Below the pieces are notes generated by a model that was not told the DNA's origin, did no database searches, and saw only the letters and a program-made list of their open reading frames with translations. Below, piece by piece: positions 8,520-15,673 of a stretch of 36,999 nt of DNA (within the stretch, counting starts at the first letter, position 1; each line of letters starts with the position of its first letter). A program made the position numbers and the translations under genes. The stretch is from the NCBI GenBank assembly GCA_018384055.1, contig JAHAZL010000099.1:1-36999 (forward strand), given 5' to 3'. This DNA is from Treponema sp. (GTDB lineage: Bacteria > Spirochaetota > Spirochaetia > Treponematales > Treponemataceae).

Positions 8520-9234
8520 AAATGACCTTCATTCTTTGTATCTCGACGGCGAACTTCCTGAGGAATTCATTGCAGAATATGAAGCACATGTTGCTTCATG
8601 TCCAAAGTGTTCGGTCATGCTTGAAAAACTGACTGAACTCAAAGGATTCATCCATGAGGATTCATCTTCTATTTCCTTTACGCAGAAACAGCTTGATGAA
8701 AGCTTTGCCCGCCTTCAGGCAAAAATGTCATACAGCACTTTCAAGAAAGAGGAAAAACGCCGTTCAAATGTTGTCGGCTTCCCAAAGTTCAGAGGGTTTC
8801 AGTATTTTGCTGCCGGTGTTGCAGCCGCCGCAGTTGTTGCTTTTGCGCTTCCTGGGGGCAAGTCTTCGGAAGTTGCCGTTCAGAAGGAATTTTCTCCCCT
8901 GACAAGGTCAGTGTCAAGGTCCGGCGTAAATCCTGTAATGCTCGAAAGCAATATTGATGCAGTCCACTATGCGTCATTCCTTGGTTCTGAAGAGGCAGGT
9001 CCTTCCGTAGTTGCTGTTCCTGCCAGCGAAAAAGCAGTTGCAGTTCAAAAAATGATTTTTGATGATTGCGGGGCTTACGTTTCACCTATTGTTAAACCTG
9101 CCCTTGCTGATTATGATGTATTCACTCCTGTTGATTCATCGGGTCAGAAAGAGCATGAAGCAGAACATTCTAAGGGATTTACTTTTTCTGTTTCGTCACC
9201 TTTCCTAAAAGTTTCTTTTCAAGTAGGAAAATGA
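8503..9234 (+). CDS. membrane anti-sigma factor with zinc-binding (ZAS) domain
   Basis: A 243-residue protein with an N-terminal anti-sigma zinc finger: Cys4 and the HxxxCxxC set His29, Cys33, Cys36. One membrane segment lies at about 99-117 (QYFAAGVAAAAVVAFAL). The rest (about 120-243) should lie outside the cytoplasm and has no recognised sensor fold. ZAS proteins hold their partner ECF sigma factor inactive until a signal causes release or proteolysis. The 17-base overlap with the sigma gene points to stoichiometric production. The gene for a membrane TIG/transglutaminase-like protein follows with one base between stop and start, making it a candidate co-regulated or signalling partner. 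Confidence 0.85.
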   Translation: MSTCPENDLHSLYLDGELPEEFIAEYEAHVASCPKCSVMLEKLTELKGFIHEDSSSISFTQKQLDESFARLQAKMSYSTFKKEEKRRSNVVGFPKFRGFQYFAAGVAAAAVVAFALPGGKSSEVAVQKEFSPLTRSVSRSGVNPVMLESNIDAVHYASFLGSEEAGPSVVAVPASEKAVAVQKMIFDDCGAYVSPIVKPALADYDVFTPVDSSGQKEHEAEHSKGFTFSVSSPFLKVSFQVGK

Positions 9235-9235
9235 A

Positions 9236-10936
9236 TTGAGCATCATTAGTTCATATAAAAATCTTCTCAGGCGGTCACCCCTTGCAAGAACTGTGTCTTG
9301 GATTGTTCTTCTTGCGGGTGTCGTTTTTTTATTTCGTGCAGTAAGCCATAATGTAAAGCGAAAGCCAAATATCCAGACCATAAATCCTCTTATTGGTGCT
9401 CCTGGTGATGAAATGGTGATTACAGGAAGCGGTTTTGGTTCTTCCCGGGGAACTTCCTATGTTGAGATTGCCGGTTCAAGAATTACTTCCAGTGCATACA
9501 AGGTTTGGACGGATTCAAAAATTTCTTTTATACTCCCGTCAAATGTTCAGGATGGCCTTGTAATCGTTGGCACTTCAGCCGGAAAGTCAGAGCCTGCATT
9601 CTTTGCCAATGAGATCGGCATTCCTGTTGCCGTAAGAATGGATCCGGGATCTTCCATTCCTACCATTGCATCTGTTTCCCATGATGCGGCTGTAATTGGG
9701 CAGGTGATTACAATTACTGGTTCAAATTTTGGCAGTGCCCGTGGAACTTCGGAAATCTACTTTTCCGCAAACCGTGATGATGTTGCTGTGTTTGCCGATG
9801 GTGGCAATGGCGATAGGAACGGTACCTTCATTGCAGCCAATGAATCTGACTTTGACTATGTGTCCTGGAACGATTCTGAAATTTCCGTAAGGATTCCTGA
9901 TGGTGCAGCCAGCGGTTCTTTCTATATAGAAACAAATCATGGTTCCAGTGGAACTAGGAAAATCAACATAAATTATCCTTCCGGGAAAAAACAGTATGAA
10001 AACAAGCGCACTTACGTAATTCAGGTTGCCGCAGACATTTCAAATCATGTGGCAACACAGGAAAGTTCCATTTCCCTTTACATTCCAAAGCCTGTAATAA
10101 CTTCTTTCCAGCCTTATGCGGAACTGAACGAAGTATATCCAGATCCTTTCATTGTGGATGATCCTTTTGACATGATTCACAAGAAGCAGCTCAATCAGAT
10201 TTCAAACAGCAAGGAAAGATTCAGCCAGACTTATGTAGTGAGTGCATACAATGTAAAGAGCGGAATCAATCCTCTTAAGGTAAAGGAATACAGGGACAAA
10301 TCAAGTGCCTTCTATTCTCGCTATGTTTCTTCCGATTCCTGCGTTCAGCTTGAAAACTCTGCAATACAGCTTTTGCTTGATTCCATTTGCGGAAAGGAAA
10401 AGAATCCTTACAACATGGCAAAACTTGTATATAATTATTTCATTTCAAACTATGAAATTTCTGACAAGGTAAGAACAGGTGACATTTCTTTTCTTGATTT
10501 AATCAGGAGAAAGAAGGGTGATGCCTATGACTTTACGGTCCTTTATACAGCACTTTGCCGGCAGGCTGGCATTCCTGCAGTTCCTGTGGCAGGCATTCTT
10601 GTTCAAGACAAGTCGGAAGTGAAGCCTCACTGGTGGACTGAAATTTATTTTGAAGGTTACGGATGGTTCCCTGTGGATGTTGCCCTTGCGTGCGGTCTTG
10701 AGTTCAATCCTTTCAAGGCTATTGAAGACAGGCAGGAATTTTATTTTGGAAACATGGACTGCCAGCACATTGCCTTCAGCAGAGGTTTCCACCAGATCAA
10801 GCAGTCTTCCCTTAACAGCAAGATTGTCTACAGACCAAGGACTTATGCCCTTCAGTCAATATGGGAAGAAGCGGGGGATGCAACTTCAAGTTACAGTTCC
10901 CTTTGGAATGACCCTATAATTCTTGGAATTTATTAA
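9236..10936 (+). CDS. membrane-anchored TIG-repeat protein with degenerate transglutaminase-like domain
   Basis: A 566-residue protein with one N-terminal membrane segment (about 16-36), then two IPT/TIG immunoglobulin-like domains (about 46-130 and 143-250; the PGDEMVITGSGFGSSRGTSYVE and IGQVITITGSNFGSARGTS repeats), a linker, and a transglutaminase-like domain at about 395-495. In the latter the usual catalytic Cys is Ala430 (GDAYDF), while the His465 (HWWTEIY) and Asp481 (PVDVAL) positions are kept, so hydrolase or transamidase activity is unlikely. The bulk should face the periplasm. The TTG start at 9236 has AGGA 7 bases upstream and lies one base after the anti-sigma stop, so it is in the sigma/anti-sigma operon. 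A binding or structural role is inferred. Confidence 0.8.
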   Translation: MSIISSYKNLLRRSPLARTVSWIVLLAGVVFLFRAVSHNVKRKPNIQTINPLIGAPGDEMVITGSGFGSSRGTSYVEIAGSRITSSAYKVWTDSKISFILPSNVQDGLVIVGTSAGKSEPAFFANEIGIPVAVRMDPGSSIPTIASVSHDAAVIGQVITITGSNFGSARGTSEIYFSANRDDVAVFADGGNGDRNGTFIAANESDFDYVSWNDSEISVRIPDGAASGSFYIETNHGSSGTRKININYPSGKKQYENKRTYVIQVAADISNHVATQESSISLYIPKPVITSFQPYAELNEVYPDPFIVDDPFDMIHKKQLNQISNSKERFSQTYVVSAYNVKSGINPLKVKEYRDKSSAFYSRYVSSDSCVQLENSAIQLLLDSICGKEKNPYNMAKLVYNYFISNYEISDKVRTGDISFLDLIRRKKGDAYDFTVLYTALCRQAGIPAVPVAGILVQDKSEVKPHWWTEIYFEGYGWFPVDVALACGLEFNPFKAIEDRQEFYFGNMDCQHIAFSRGFHQIKQSSLNSKIVYRPRTYALQSIWEEAGDATSSYSSLWNDPIILGIY

Positions 10937-10991
10937 AACTTACAAAGCAGAAAAATCTGCTGGATAAAAAAATGTTTTTTGGGAGAAAATT

Positions 10992-11729
10992 ATGATTACT
11001 AAGGTACTTTCAGTTGGCGGTTCAATTATTGCGCCGGACGGTGTTGATGTGGAACTTCTTGCATCTTTCAGCAAGATGGTTTGCAAGTGGCTTGAAGAAC
11101 ATGAAGACGGTCGCCTTGTTTTTGTTGCAGGTGGTGGAGCTCCAGCCCGTGTTTATCAGAATGCATACAGGGCAGTTGCAGAAAAATTTGACGACAGGCA
11201 GAAGAAGATGCTTTCATTTGAAAATGCAGATGAAACAAACAATGCCTGCGACTGGATTGGGATTACAGCTACAAGACTCAATGCCCAGATCCTCAAAACT
11301 GTATTTGGACCTTTGTGCCGGCAGCCTGTAATCACAGACCCAACAAAACTCTGTGACTTTACTGGAAGAATCATCGTTGCCGCAGGATGGAAGCCGGGTT
11401 TCTCTACAGATACAGATGCCGTTTACCTTGCAGAACAGTTCAATGCAGATACTGTCGTAAACCTTTCCAACATTGAAAAAGTTTACACAGACGATCCAAG
11501 AAAAAATCCTGATGCAAGGCCTATTGATAAAATCAGCTGGACAGATTTCCGCAAGATGGTCGGTGATGAATGGATTCCAGGAAAGAATTGTCCTTTTGAC
11601 CCTATTGCATCAAAGAAGGCTCAGGAACTTGGACTTAAGGTAATCTGTGCGGCAGGAAAGAACATTGACAACATTGAGAACATCCTTAATGACAAGGATT
11701 ATGTCGGAACTACAATCGAAGGAAAGTAA
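10992..11729 (+). CDS. pyrH: UMP kinase (archaeal-type PyrH, amino acid kinase fold)
   Basis: A 245-residue amino acid kinase family protein that should phosphorylate UMP to UDP. Recognisable parts are the N-terminal KVLSVGGSIIAP, the glycine-rich FVAGGGAPAR, and the nucleotide-binding segment GWKPGFSTDTDAVYLAEQ with NLSNIEKVYTDDPRKNPDA. The pattern is nearer to the archaeal-type UMP kinases than to the E. coli type. GGGAG lies 6 bases upstream of the ATG. Between the previous gene and this one there is a 6-bp hairpin (10946-10961) without an immediate T-run, so readthrough is plausible. A lipoprotein gene follows after 3 bases. Confidence 0.85.
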   Translation: MITKVLSVGGSIIAPDGVDVELLASFSKMVCKWLEEHEDGRLVFVAGGGAPARVYQNAYRAVAEKFDDRQKKMLSFENADETNNACDWIGITATRLNAQILKTVFGPLCRQPVITDPTKLCDFTGRIIVAAGWKPGFSTDTDAVYLAEQFNADTVVNLSNIEKVYTDDPRKNPDARPIDKISWTDFRKMVGDEWIPGKNCPFDPIASKKAQELGLKVICAAGKNIDNIENILNDKDYVGTTIEGK

Positions 11730-11732
11730 TTC

Positions 11733-12311
11733 ATGAAGAAAAAATTCTTTGCGTTCATTGTCCTTGGAGCAATGCTTTTTGCAGGCTGTGTTACAACAAG
11801 GCATCATAAGATTGTTTCCCGCAGCCTTACTGGACGCGGAGTAATGACAGCTCAGGAACTTGTTGATTTTTTCATGATGAACAATCCTGAGGCAGACCGT
11901 GAAAATGTTGAACTTCTTGCAGGCCTCTACGTCGAAGAAGCCGGTATGGAAGGAATCAACAGCGACTGTGCCTTTATACAGATGTGCCATGAAACTGGAT
12001 TCCTTCAGTATGGAAACCTTGTAACGCCTGACATGCACAATTATTGCGGACTTGGCGCCATCAATGAAGAACAGCGCGGGTTGGTTTTTGAGACGGAACA
12101 GCTTGGTGTGCGTGCCCATGTTCAGCATCTGCATGCCTATGCAACCACTGCCGATGTTGTACTTGTAAATGAATGCATTGATCCTAGGTACAGGTATGTA
12201 AATCCAAGGGGCAAATCTCCAACAATAGAAGGACTTGCAGGTACTTGGGCTGCAGACAGACAATATTCGGAAAAGCTTGAGCAGCTGATAGTCAGGCTTG
12301 AGTCAAGATAA
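11733..12311 (+). CDS. lipoprotein with glucosaminidase-type peptidoglycan hydrolase domain
   Basis: A 192-residue protein with a signal peptide and lipobox LFAGC (Cys19). Residues about 60-190 fit the glucosaminidase fold (PF01832): FIQMCHETGF with the probable catalytic Glu87, then NYCGLGAI, GVRAHVQHLHAYA, and GTWAADRQYSEKLEQLI near the end. Such domains cleave the glycan chains of peptidoglycan between GlcNAc and MurNAc. Being lipid-anchored it would act at the inner or outer membrane face toward the cell wall. AAGGA lies about 9 bases before the ATG. It is the last gene of the plus-strand run; repeat copy B starts 4 bases after its stop. Confidence 0.78.
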   Translation: MKKKFFAFIVLGAMLFAGCVTTRHHKIVSRSLTGRGVMTAQELVDFFMMNNPEADRENVELLAGLYVEEAGMEGINSDCAFIQMCHETGFLQYGNLVTPDMHNYCGLGAINEEQRGLVFETEQLGVRAHVQHLHAYATTADVVLVNECIDPRYRYVNPRGKSPTIEGLAGTWAADRQYSEKLEQLIVRLESR

Positions 12312-12315
12312 AAAA

Positions 12316-12440
12316 AAGGGGATGATCAATAAGTTCAAAAAGTGTCATTTTCGGGATTGACTCGAAAATCCATTTAATTGCAATGCAAGAGATTGCCGTG
12401 TCGAACACTGCAATGACTCATACTTATTGGACAGCCCCTT
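12316..12440 (+). repeat. MITE-like repeat, copy B (125 bp)
   Basis: Longest of the three copies and in the same orientation as copy A. The left 33 bases and the right half are almost identical to copy A. It keeps a central inverted segment (TTTTCG, 12349-12354, pairing with CGAAAA, 12362-12367) that is partly missing in copy A and absent in copy C. Its 9-bp hairpin carries one mismatch (CACTGCAAT in place of CACGGCAAT). It fills most of the gap between the convergent lipoprotein and TetR genes. Confidence 0.85.
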
Positions 12441-12447
12441 TTCTCTT

Positions 12448-13098
12448 TTAAATCATTCTGCAGAATTCTTCTACAAGAAGATTGATTTTTTCAATTCCCT
12501 TTTCGTCAGGTTCCAGCTGGAAAAGTTCTCCTTCTCCTGTCTGAGGGCTTGTCATTACAACCTGTTTGCGGGTCATAAGGTAATGTGAGAGAAAATCGTT
12601 GATTCCTGCAACAAACCATTTTGATGTAGTGCGAATTTTGTCTTCTGCAATTGAAATCTTTCCGACTTTACTGAGTTCAACAAGTGTCTTTTCAGTCTGT
12701 TCAACAAGTTTTTTGTTTTCATCTGCAATGATTTCTGTAGCGCGTCTGTTGAAATATTTCATGCTTTCTACAAAAGTATAGATCTGGAAAAGAGGGGATT
12801 TTTCGTGCATTTTTACATAGCGTGTTATGATTCCCTTGAGGACTGTTTCTGCAGGATATTTGTTTGCAACGGAAGATATGTCGCCCGGAATAAAACTGAT
12901 TGCTGCAAGGTAGTCTGCACAGGATTCCAAAGTCTTTTCTACAATGTCGTCGCGACTTTCAAAGTGATTGTAAAGGGATGCCTTCTTGATGTGCAGGATG
13001 TCAGCAATATCTGCAAGACTGGTGTTTCCTTCTGAGCGCATGAAAGATGCGTCAAGAAATGCCCTGATTACTTTGTCCGCTGTGATTTTGTCTGCCAT
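12448..13098 (-). CDS. TetR family transcriptional regulator
   Basis: A 216-residue repressor-type protein. The DNA-binding part is at about 5-55: VIRAFLDASFMRSEGNTSLADIADI followed by the recognition helix KKASLYNHFESRDDIVEKTL, the standard TetR pattern. The ligand-binding C-terminal domain (about 60-216) is divergent and gives no clue to the effector. The ATG at 13098 is chosen because AGGGG lies 7 bases upstream; a longer start at 13137 lacks support. It diverges from the unknown gene at 13252, and the gap between them carries a duplicated 10-mer that could be its operator. Confidence 0.88.
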   Translation of the reverse strand: MADKITADKVIRAFLDASFMRSEGNTSLADIADILHIKKASLYNHFESRDDIVEKTLESCADYLAAISFIPGDISSVANKYPAETVLKGIITRYVKMHEKSPLFQIYTFVESMKYFNRRATEIIADENKKLVEQTEKTLVELSKVGKISIAEDKIRTTSKWFVAGINDFLSHYLMTRKQVVMTSPQTGEGELFQLEPDEKGIEKINLLVEEFCRMI

Positions 13099-13179
13099 TG
13101 AAAAACCCCTGAAAAATAAAACAATCGTTATTTTCAATTATATAATAATAGAAAGAACTTGTATAGTTTTTTTTGCGGT

Positions 13180-13207
13180 TTGATGCATGTTGATGCATGT
13201 TTACAAT
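13180..13207 (+). promoter_or_regulatory. promoter with tandem 10-mer, candidate TetR operator
   Basis: TTGATG (13180-13185), 16 bases, TACAAT (13202-13207) gives a fair promoter. The 10-mer TTGATGCATG occurs twice in a row (13180-13199), so ATGCAT-N4-ATGCAT forms a 16-bp symmetrical site between and over the promoter elements. This is the usual position for a repressor to block RNA polymerase. The TetR gene starts about 80 bases away on the other strand. Confidence 0.4.
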
Positions 13208-13236
13208 TTCAAGAGATACCCTAAAACTTTTTTTTG

Positions 13237-13245
13237 TGCTATATT
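13237..13245 (+). promoter_or_regulatory. extended -10 element next to the start codon
   Basis: TGC followed by TATATT (13240-13245) forms a TGn-extended -10 hexamer. The ATG at 13252 comes 6 bases later, and no Shine-Dalgarno sequence precedes it. No good -35 is present. It is an alternative to the promoter at 13180-13207. Confidence 0.35.
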
Positions 13246-13251
13246 CTGCCT

Positions 13252-13698
13252 ATGAAAATCGAAGCAAAATTCTATTCTGAAAAAAATGAACTTTATTTTC
13301 TTGACGGTTCAAAAGCTGAACTCAATTCGGACAAGATAAAGGCGTACGGTGTAAAATGGACTGAAGTAGGGTTGGACGAAGATTCTTACAACGAGGAATT
13401 CCTTGCAAACCTCAGGGACAAGTTTAAGGCCATGGAAGACAATGGTACATACGGTTTTGTTGTTCCTGAATGTGATTCTGCCTGCGACAGCGAAGTGCAG
13501 AAAGAAGCCTTTGTTGCAAGCATGAAACATTGCGCCCGACGCATTAAGGACTGCGAAAACATCATCGGCTTTGCTGTTCCATCGGAAGCTGATCCTTCTT
13601 TTTTTATGGAAGAACTTAGCGCAAAACACAAGCATTACATTTATTTTACAAAGAATTCAGAATTGTCTGAAAGTAACGAGAAAATAGTAAGATATTAA
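13252..13698 (+). CDS. hypothetical cytosolic protein
   Basis: A 148-residue acidic protein that I do not recognise. It has no signal peptide or membrane segment. It opens with two short strands (KIEAKFYSEKNELYFLDGSKAEL) and ends with a lysine- and histidine-containing segment; Cys residues cluster at CDSACDS and in KHCARRIKDC, but without a standard metal-binding pattern. The ATG at 13252 is the natural start, since the 6 codons upstream from a TTG overlap the -10 element. The TetR gene divergent to it could control it. Confidence 0.65.
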   Translation: MKIEAKFYSEKNELYFLDGSKAELNSDKIKAYGVKWTEVGLDEDSYNEEFLANLRDKFKAMEDNGTYGFVVPECDSACDSEVQKEAFVASMKHCARRIKDCENIIGFAVPSEADPSFFMEELSAKHKHYIYFTKNSELSESNEKIVRY

Positions 13699-13769
13699 CA
13701 AAGTATGGCAATCTTTGCGAAATAGTGTAAGGATTGCAAGAAAATTTCACCGAATTCTCTTGAACATTT

Positions 13770-13798
13770 TTGTCGAATTTGTCAAAATAAACTATATT
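13770..13798 (+). promoter_or_regulatory. putative sigma-70 promoter of the lytic transglycosylase gene
   Basis: TTGTCG (13770-13775), 17 bases, TATATT (13793-13798). It predicts a start near 13805 and a short leader containing GGGGG about 7 bases before the ATG at 13820. This supports the ATG at 13820 over upstream starts. Confidence 0.5.
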
Positions 13799-13819
13799 TT
13801 AGCGTATCGGGGGAAAAAG

Positions 13820-14581
13820 ATGGGATTTGATCGTGAAGATTTAGTCAAGCTTGTTTCAGGAACTGTTGCTTTCAGCTTGTTCTTTGTTACTGTATGCGTT
13901 GGAATTGCAGTTTTCATTCCTGAAGACAATACCAATCATGAAGTCATTTCACTTGGATCATACTACGATGTTGCTGAAGATCAGAAGGTAACATACGAAA
14001 GTCTCTTTGAAGAGGAATATCCTGAACTTGTAATCGAAAGCAAAAGAAAGGAAGATACTGGCCTTACTCTTTATCGCCAGGCATCAAGCCGTGCTGCTGT
14101 TGAATGGTATTATAGCCGTGTTGTAAACAACCGCGAAATTTCTGATGCAATCCTTCAGTATGCTGACGAATACAGCATTCCTCTTTCTCTTGCATTTGCC
14201 CTTGCTCATACAGAAAGCAAGTACAGAATCAATGCAATGCACAAGAATACAAACGGAAGCATTGACCGTGGGCTTTTCCAGCTGAACAACACTAGTTTCC
14301 CAAAACTTGAAGAGTCAGATTTCTATGATCCAAAGGTTTCTGCACGCTATGGACTTGCACATCTTCGCTTCTGCCTTAATACTGCAGGCAATGATATTGC
14401 TGCCCTTGCCATGTACAATGCGGGGACAAACAAGGTTCGCAAGAACAACACGCCTCAGACTACTCTCAACTACATTTCGCAGATTCAGAGTTACAGGAGT
14501 GAATTGGATGCAAACTTTGCGTCGGAAGTTCTTGCCATGTACAATCCTGATACACAGGCAAAACTTATTGCAAAGAAATAA
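13820..14581 (+). CDS. membrane-anchored lytic transglycosylase (SLT domain)
   Basis: A 253-residue protein with one N-terminal membrane segment (about 12-32) and a soluble SLT-type lysozyme-like domain at about 105-225. The catalytic glutamate is Glu132 in AHTESKY; other family marks are the RGLFQLN motif and the AALAMYNAG segment. These enzymes cleave glycan strands to 1,6-anhydro-MurNAc ends, often where large envelope structures such as flagella cross the wall. The ATG at 13820 has a strong GGGGG ribosome binding site and a promoter just upstream. Repeat copy C begins 32 bases after the stop. Confidence 0.88.
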   Translation: MGFDREDLVKLVSGTVAFSLFFVTVCVGIAVFIPEDNTNHEVISLGSYYDVAEDQKVTYESLFEEEYPELVIESKRKEDTGLTLYRQASSRAAVEWYYSRVVNNREISDAILQYADEYSIPLSLAFALAHTESKYRINAMHKNTNGSIDRGLFQLNNTSFPKLEESDFYDPKVSARYGLAHLRFCLNTAGNDIAALAMYNAGTNKVRKNNTPQTTLNYISQIQSYRSELDANFASEVLAMYNPDTQAKLIAKK

Positions 14582-14613
14582 GTCTGTTCGAAATCGAATT
14601 GTGATTTAATGAA

Positions 14614-14714
14614 AAGAGACTGTCCAATAAGTATGAGTCATTGCCGTGCTCGACACGGCAATCTCTTATATTGCAAATAAAATGACACTTTTTGAACTTA
14701 TTGGTCATCCCCTT
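14614..14714 (-). repeat. MITE-like repeat, copy C (101 bp, inverted)
   Basis: Same family as 2991-3107 and 12316-12440 but in the opposite orientation. On the minus strand it begins AAGGGGATGACCAATAAGT and ends with ACTTATTGGACAGTCTCTT. The internal 9-bp hairpin ATTGCCGTG / CACGGCAAT is perfect, with a TCGAG loop. The central variable segment is the shortest of the three. On the plus strand its end is followed by seven T bases, so it could also serve as a terminator. It lies between the convergent transglycosylase and Aat-like genes. Confidence 0.85.
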
Positions 14715-14717
14715 TTT

Positions 14718-15623
14718 TTACAGGAACTTAAGGAATTCAGAAAGCTTGATTTCATCCACAGGAAAGGTCAGTTTTTCTTTGCCCAAGGTTCCATAGTATT
14801 TTTCCTGTTCATCCCTGTTACATGAAACAGCGCCATACCTGTATTTGTATTCAAGCTCCATTCCCAGATCCCAGTATGCGTATCCGTTGTTTTTTAGAAA
14901 AAGTCCCAGTATGCACATCTGTACTGTACCAGCATCATCTTCATTATGAAATCCACTTAGACTTGCATAGGCGTTGTGGGTTGTAAATCCTATTTCGCCT
15001 GCCACAAGTTTTCCGTTATGCCAGATTTCCACGGAATCAATGCTGACCTTGTCGTCTGGATTTTCATGGATGACCTTGTATTTTTCAAGCAGGTCTTCCG
15101 TAAGCCATGTTTCAGGGTATGCCTTAAGGAGTTCCTCTATGCACTGGTCGTAGGCTTTGTTAAAGGTTATGGAATAGTCTGCAAATTTTCCGTTGAGCCA
15201 GGATTTTAGTTTTTTTGAAGTGTGAAGCCTGTCAAAAGTAACGAGCAGTTTCTTTGAATGGTATTTTATGGTCATGAAGTTACGGAAAAATTCCTGTTGC
15301 TTCTTCTTTCCTTTGTCCCTTAGGTGCTCAAAGTCTTTTTCCTTTAGTTCTGCTATTCTTGTAACCCTTTTTTTCATGGACATGGGGTAGTATCCAAGTT
15401 CCAAAGCCCTGCGGATTATTTTTTCATCAAAATCCTCATTTACGGCTTCGTCATATAAAGTATCTTTTACGGCATATTCAAGGGAATCTTCTTCGTTGAG
15501 TAGATAGCAATTTTCCATGAAGTTGTCTTCAAGGAGTTCCCTTAATCCGTCCAGCTGCTCTGAATGAGTGATTTTTGTGGCGTTGCCGTGCACCATCATA
15601 GTAAAGATGTCATCGATATCCAT
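14718..15623 (-). CDS. Aat-like aminoacyl-tRNA-protein transferase family protein
   Basis: A 301-residue protein that resembles leucyl/phenylalanyl-tRNA-protein transferases, which add Leu or Phe to the N-terminus of proteins to mark them for Clp degradation. Matching pieces, in family order: LGYYPMS (like the GIFPW segment), ITFNKAYDQCIEELL, ETWLTEDLLEKYKVIH, SVEIWHNGKLVAGEIG, LSGFHNEDDAGTVQM (cf. the ESMF--ASK region), and GYAYWDLGM with YRYGA. The family's DCQ is replaced by DLG and the ESMF motif is altered, so specificity or activity may differ. About 80 N-terminal residues are extra. No ribosome binding site is seen; TATACT (15630-15635) ends 6 bases before the ATG. Confidence 0.62.
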   Translation of the reverse strand: MDIDDIFTMMVHGNATKITHSEQLDGLRELLEDNFMENCYLLNEEDSLEYAVKDTLYDEAVNEDFDEKIIRRALELGYYPMSMKKRVTRIAELKEKDFEHLRDKGKKKQQEFFRNFMTIKYHSKKLLVTFDRLHTSKKLKSWLNGKFADYSITFNKAYDQCIEELLKAYPETWLTEDLLEKYKVIHENPDDKVSIDSVEIWHNGKLVAGEIGFTTHNAYASLSGFHNEDDAGTVQMCILGLFLKNNGYAYWDLGMELEYKYRYGAVSCNRDEQEKYYGTLGKEKLTFPVDEIKLSEFLKFL

Positions 15624-15673
15624 AGGTTAAGTATAGTGCTGTTTTATGGAAATAACTACTTTATCGCCTTGTG

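Noticed and set aside
10946..10961. Terminator before the UMP kinase gene
   Set aside because: The 6-bp hairpin is not followed directly by a T-run.
11610..12263. Minus-strand open frame of 217 codons opposite the UMP kinase and lipoprotein genes
   Set aside because: It has no ribosome binding site and is antisense to two well-supported genes; its length reflects codon bias on the opposite strand.
2991..14714. CRISPR array from the repeated 100-125 bp units
   Set aside because: The copies are far apart, differ in orientation and have no regular spacers or cas genes nearby.
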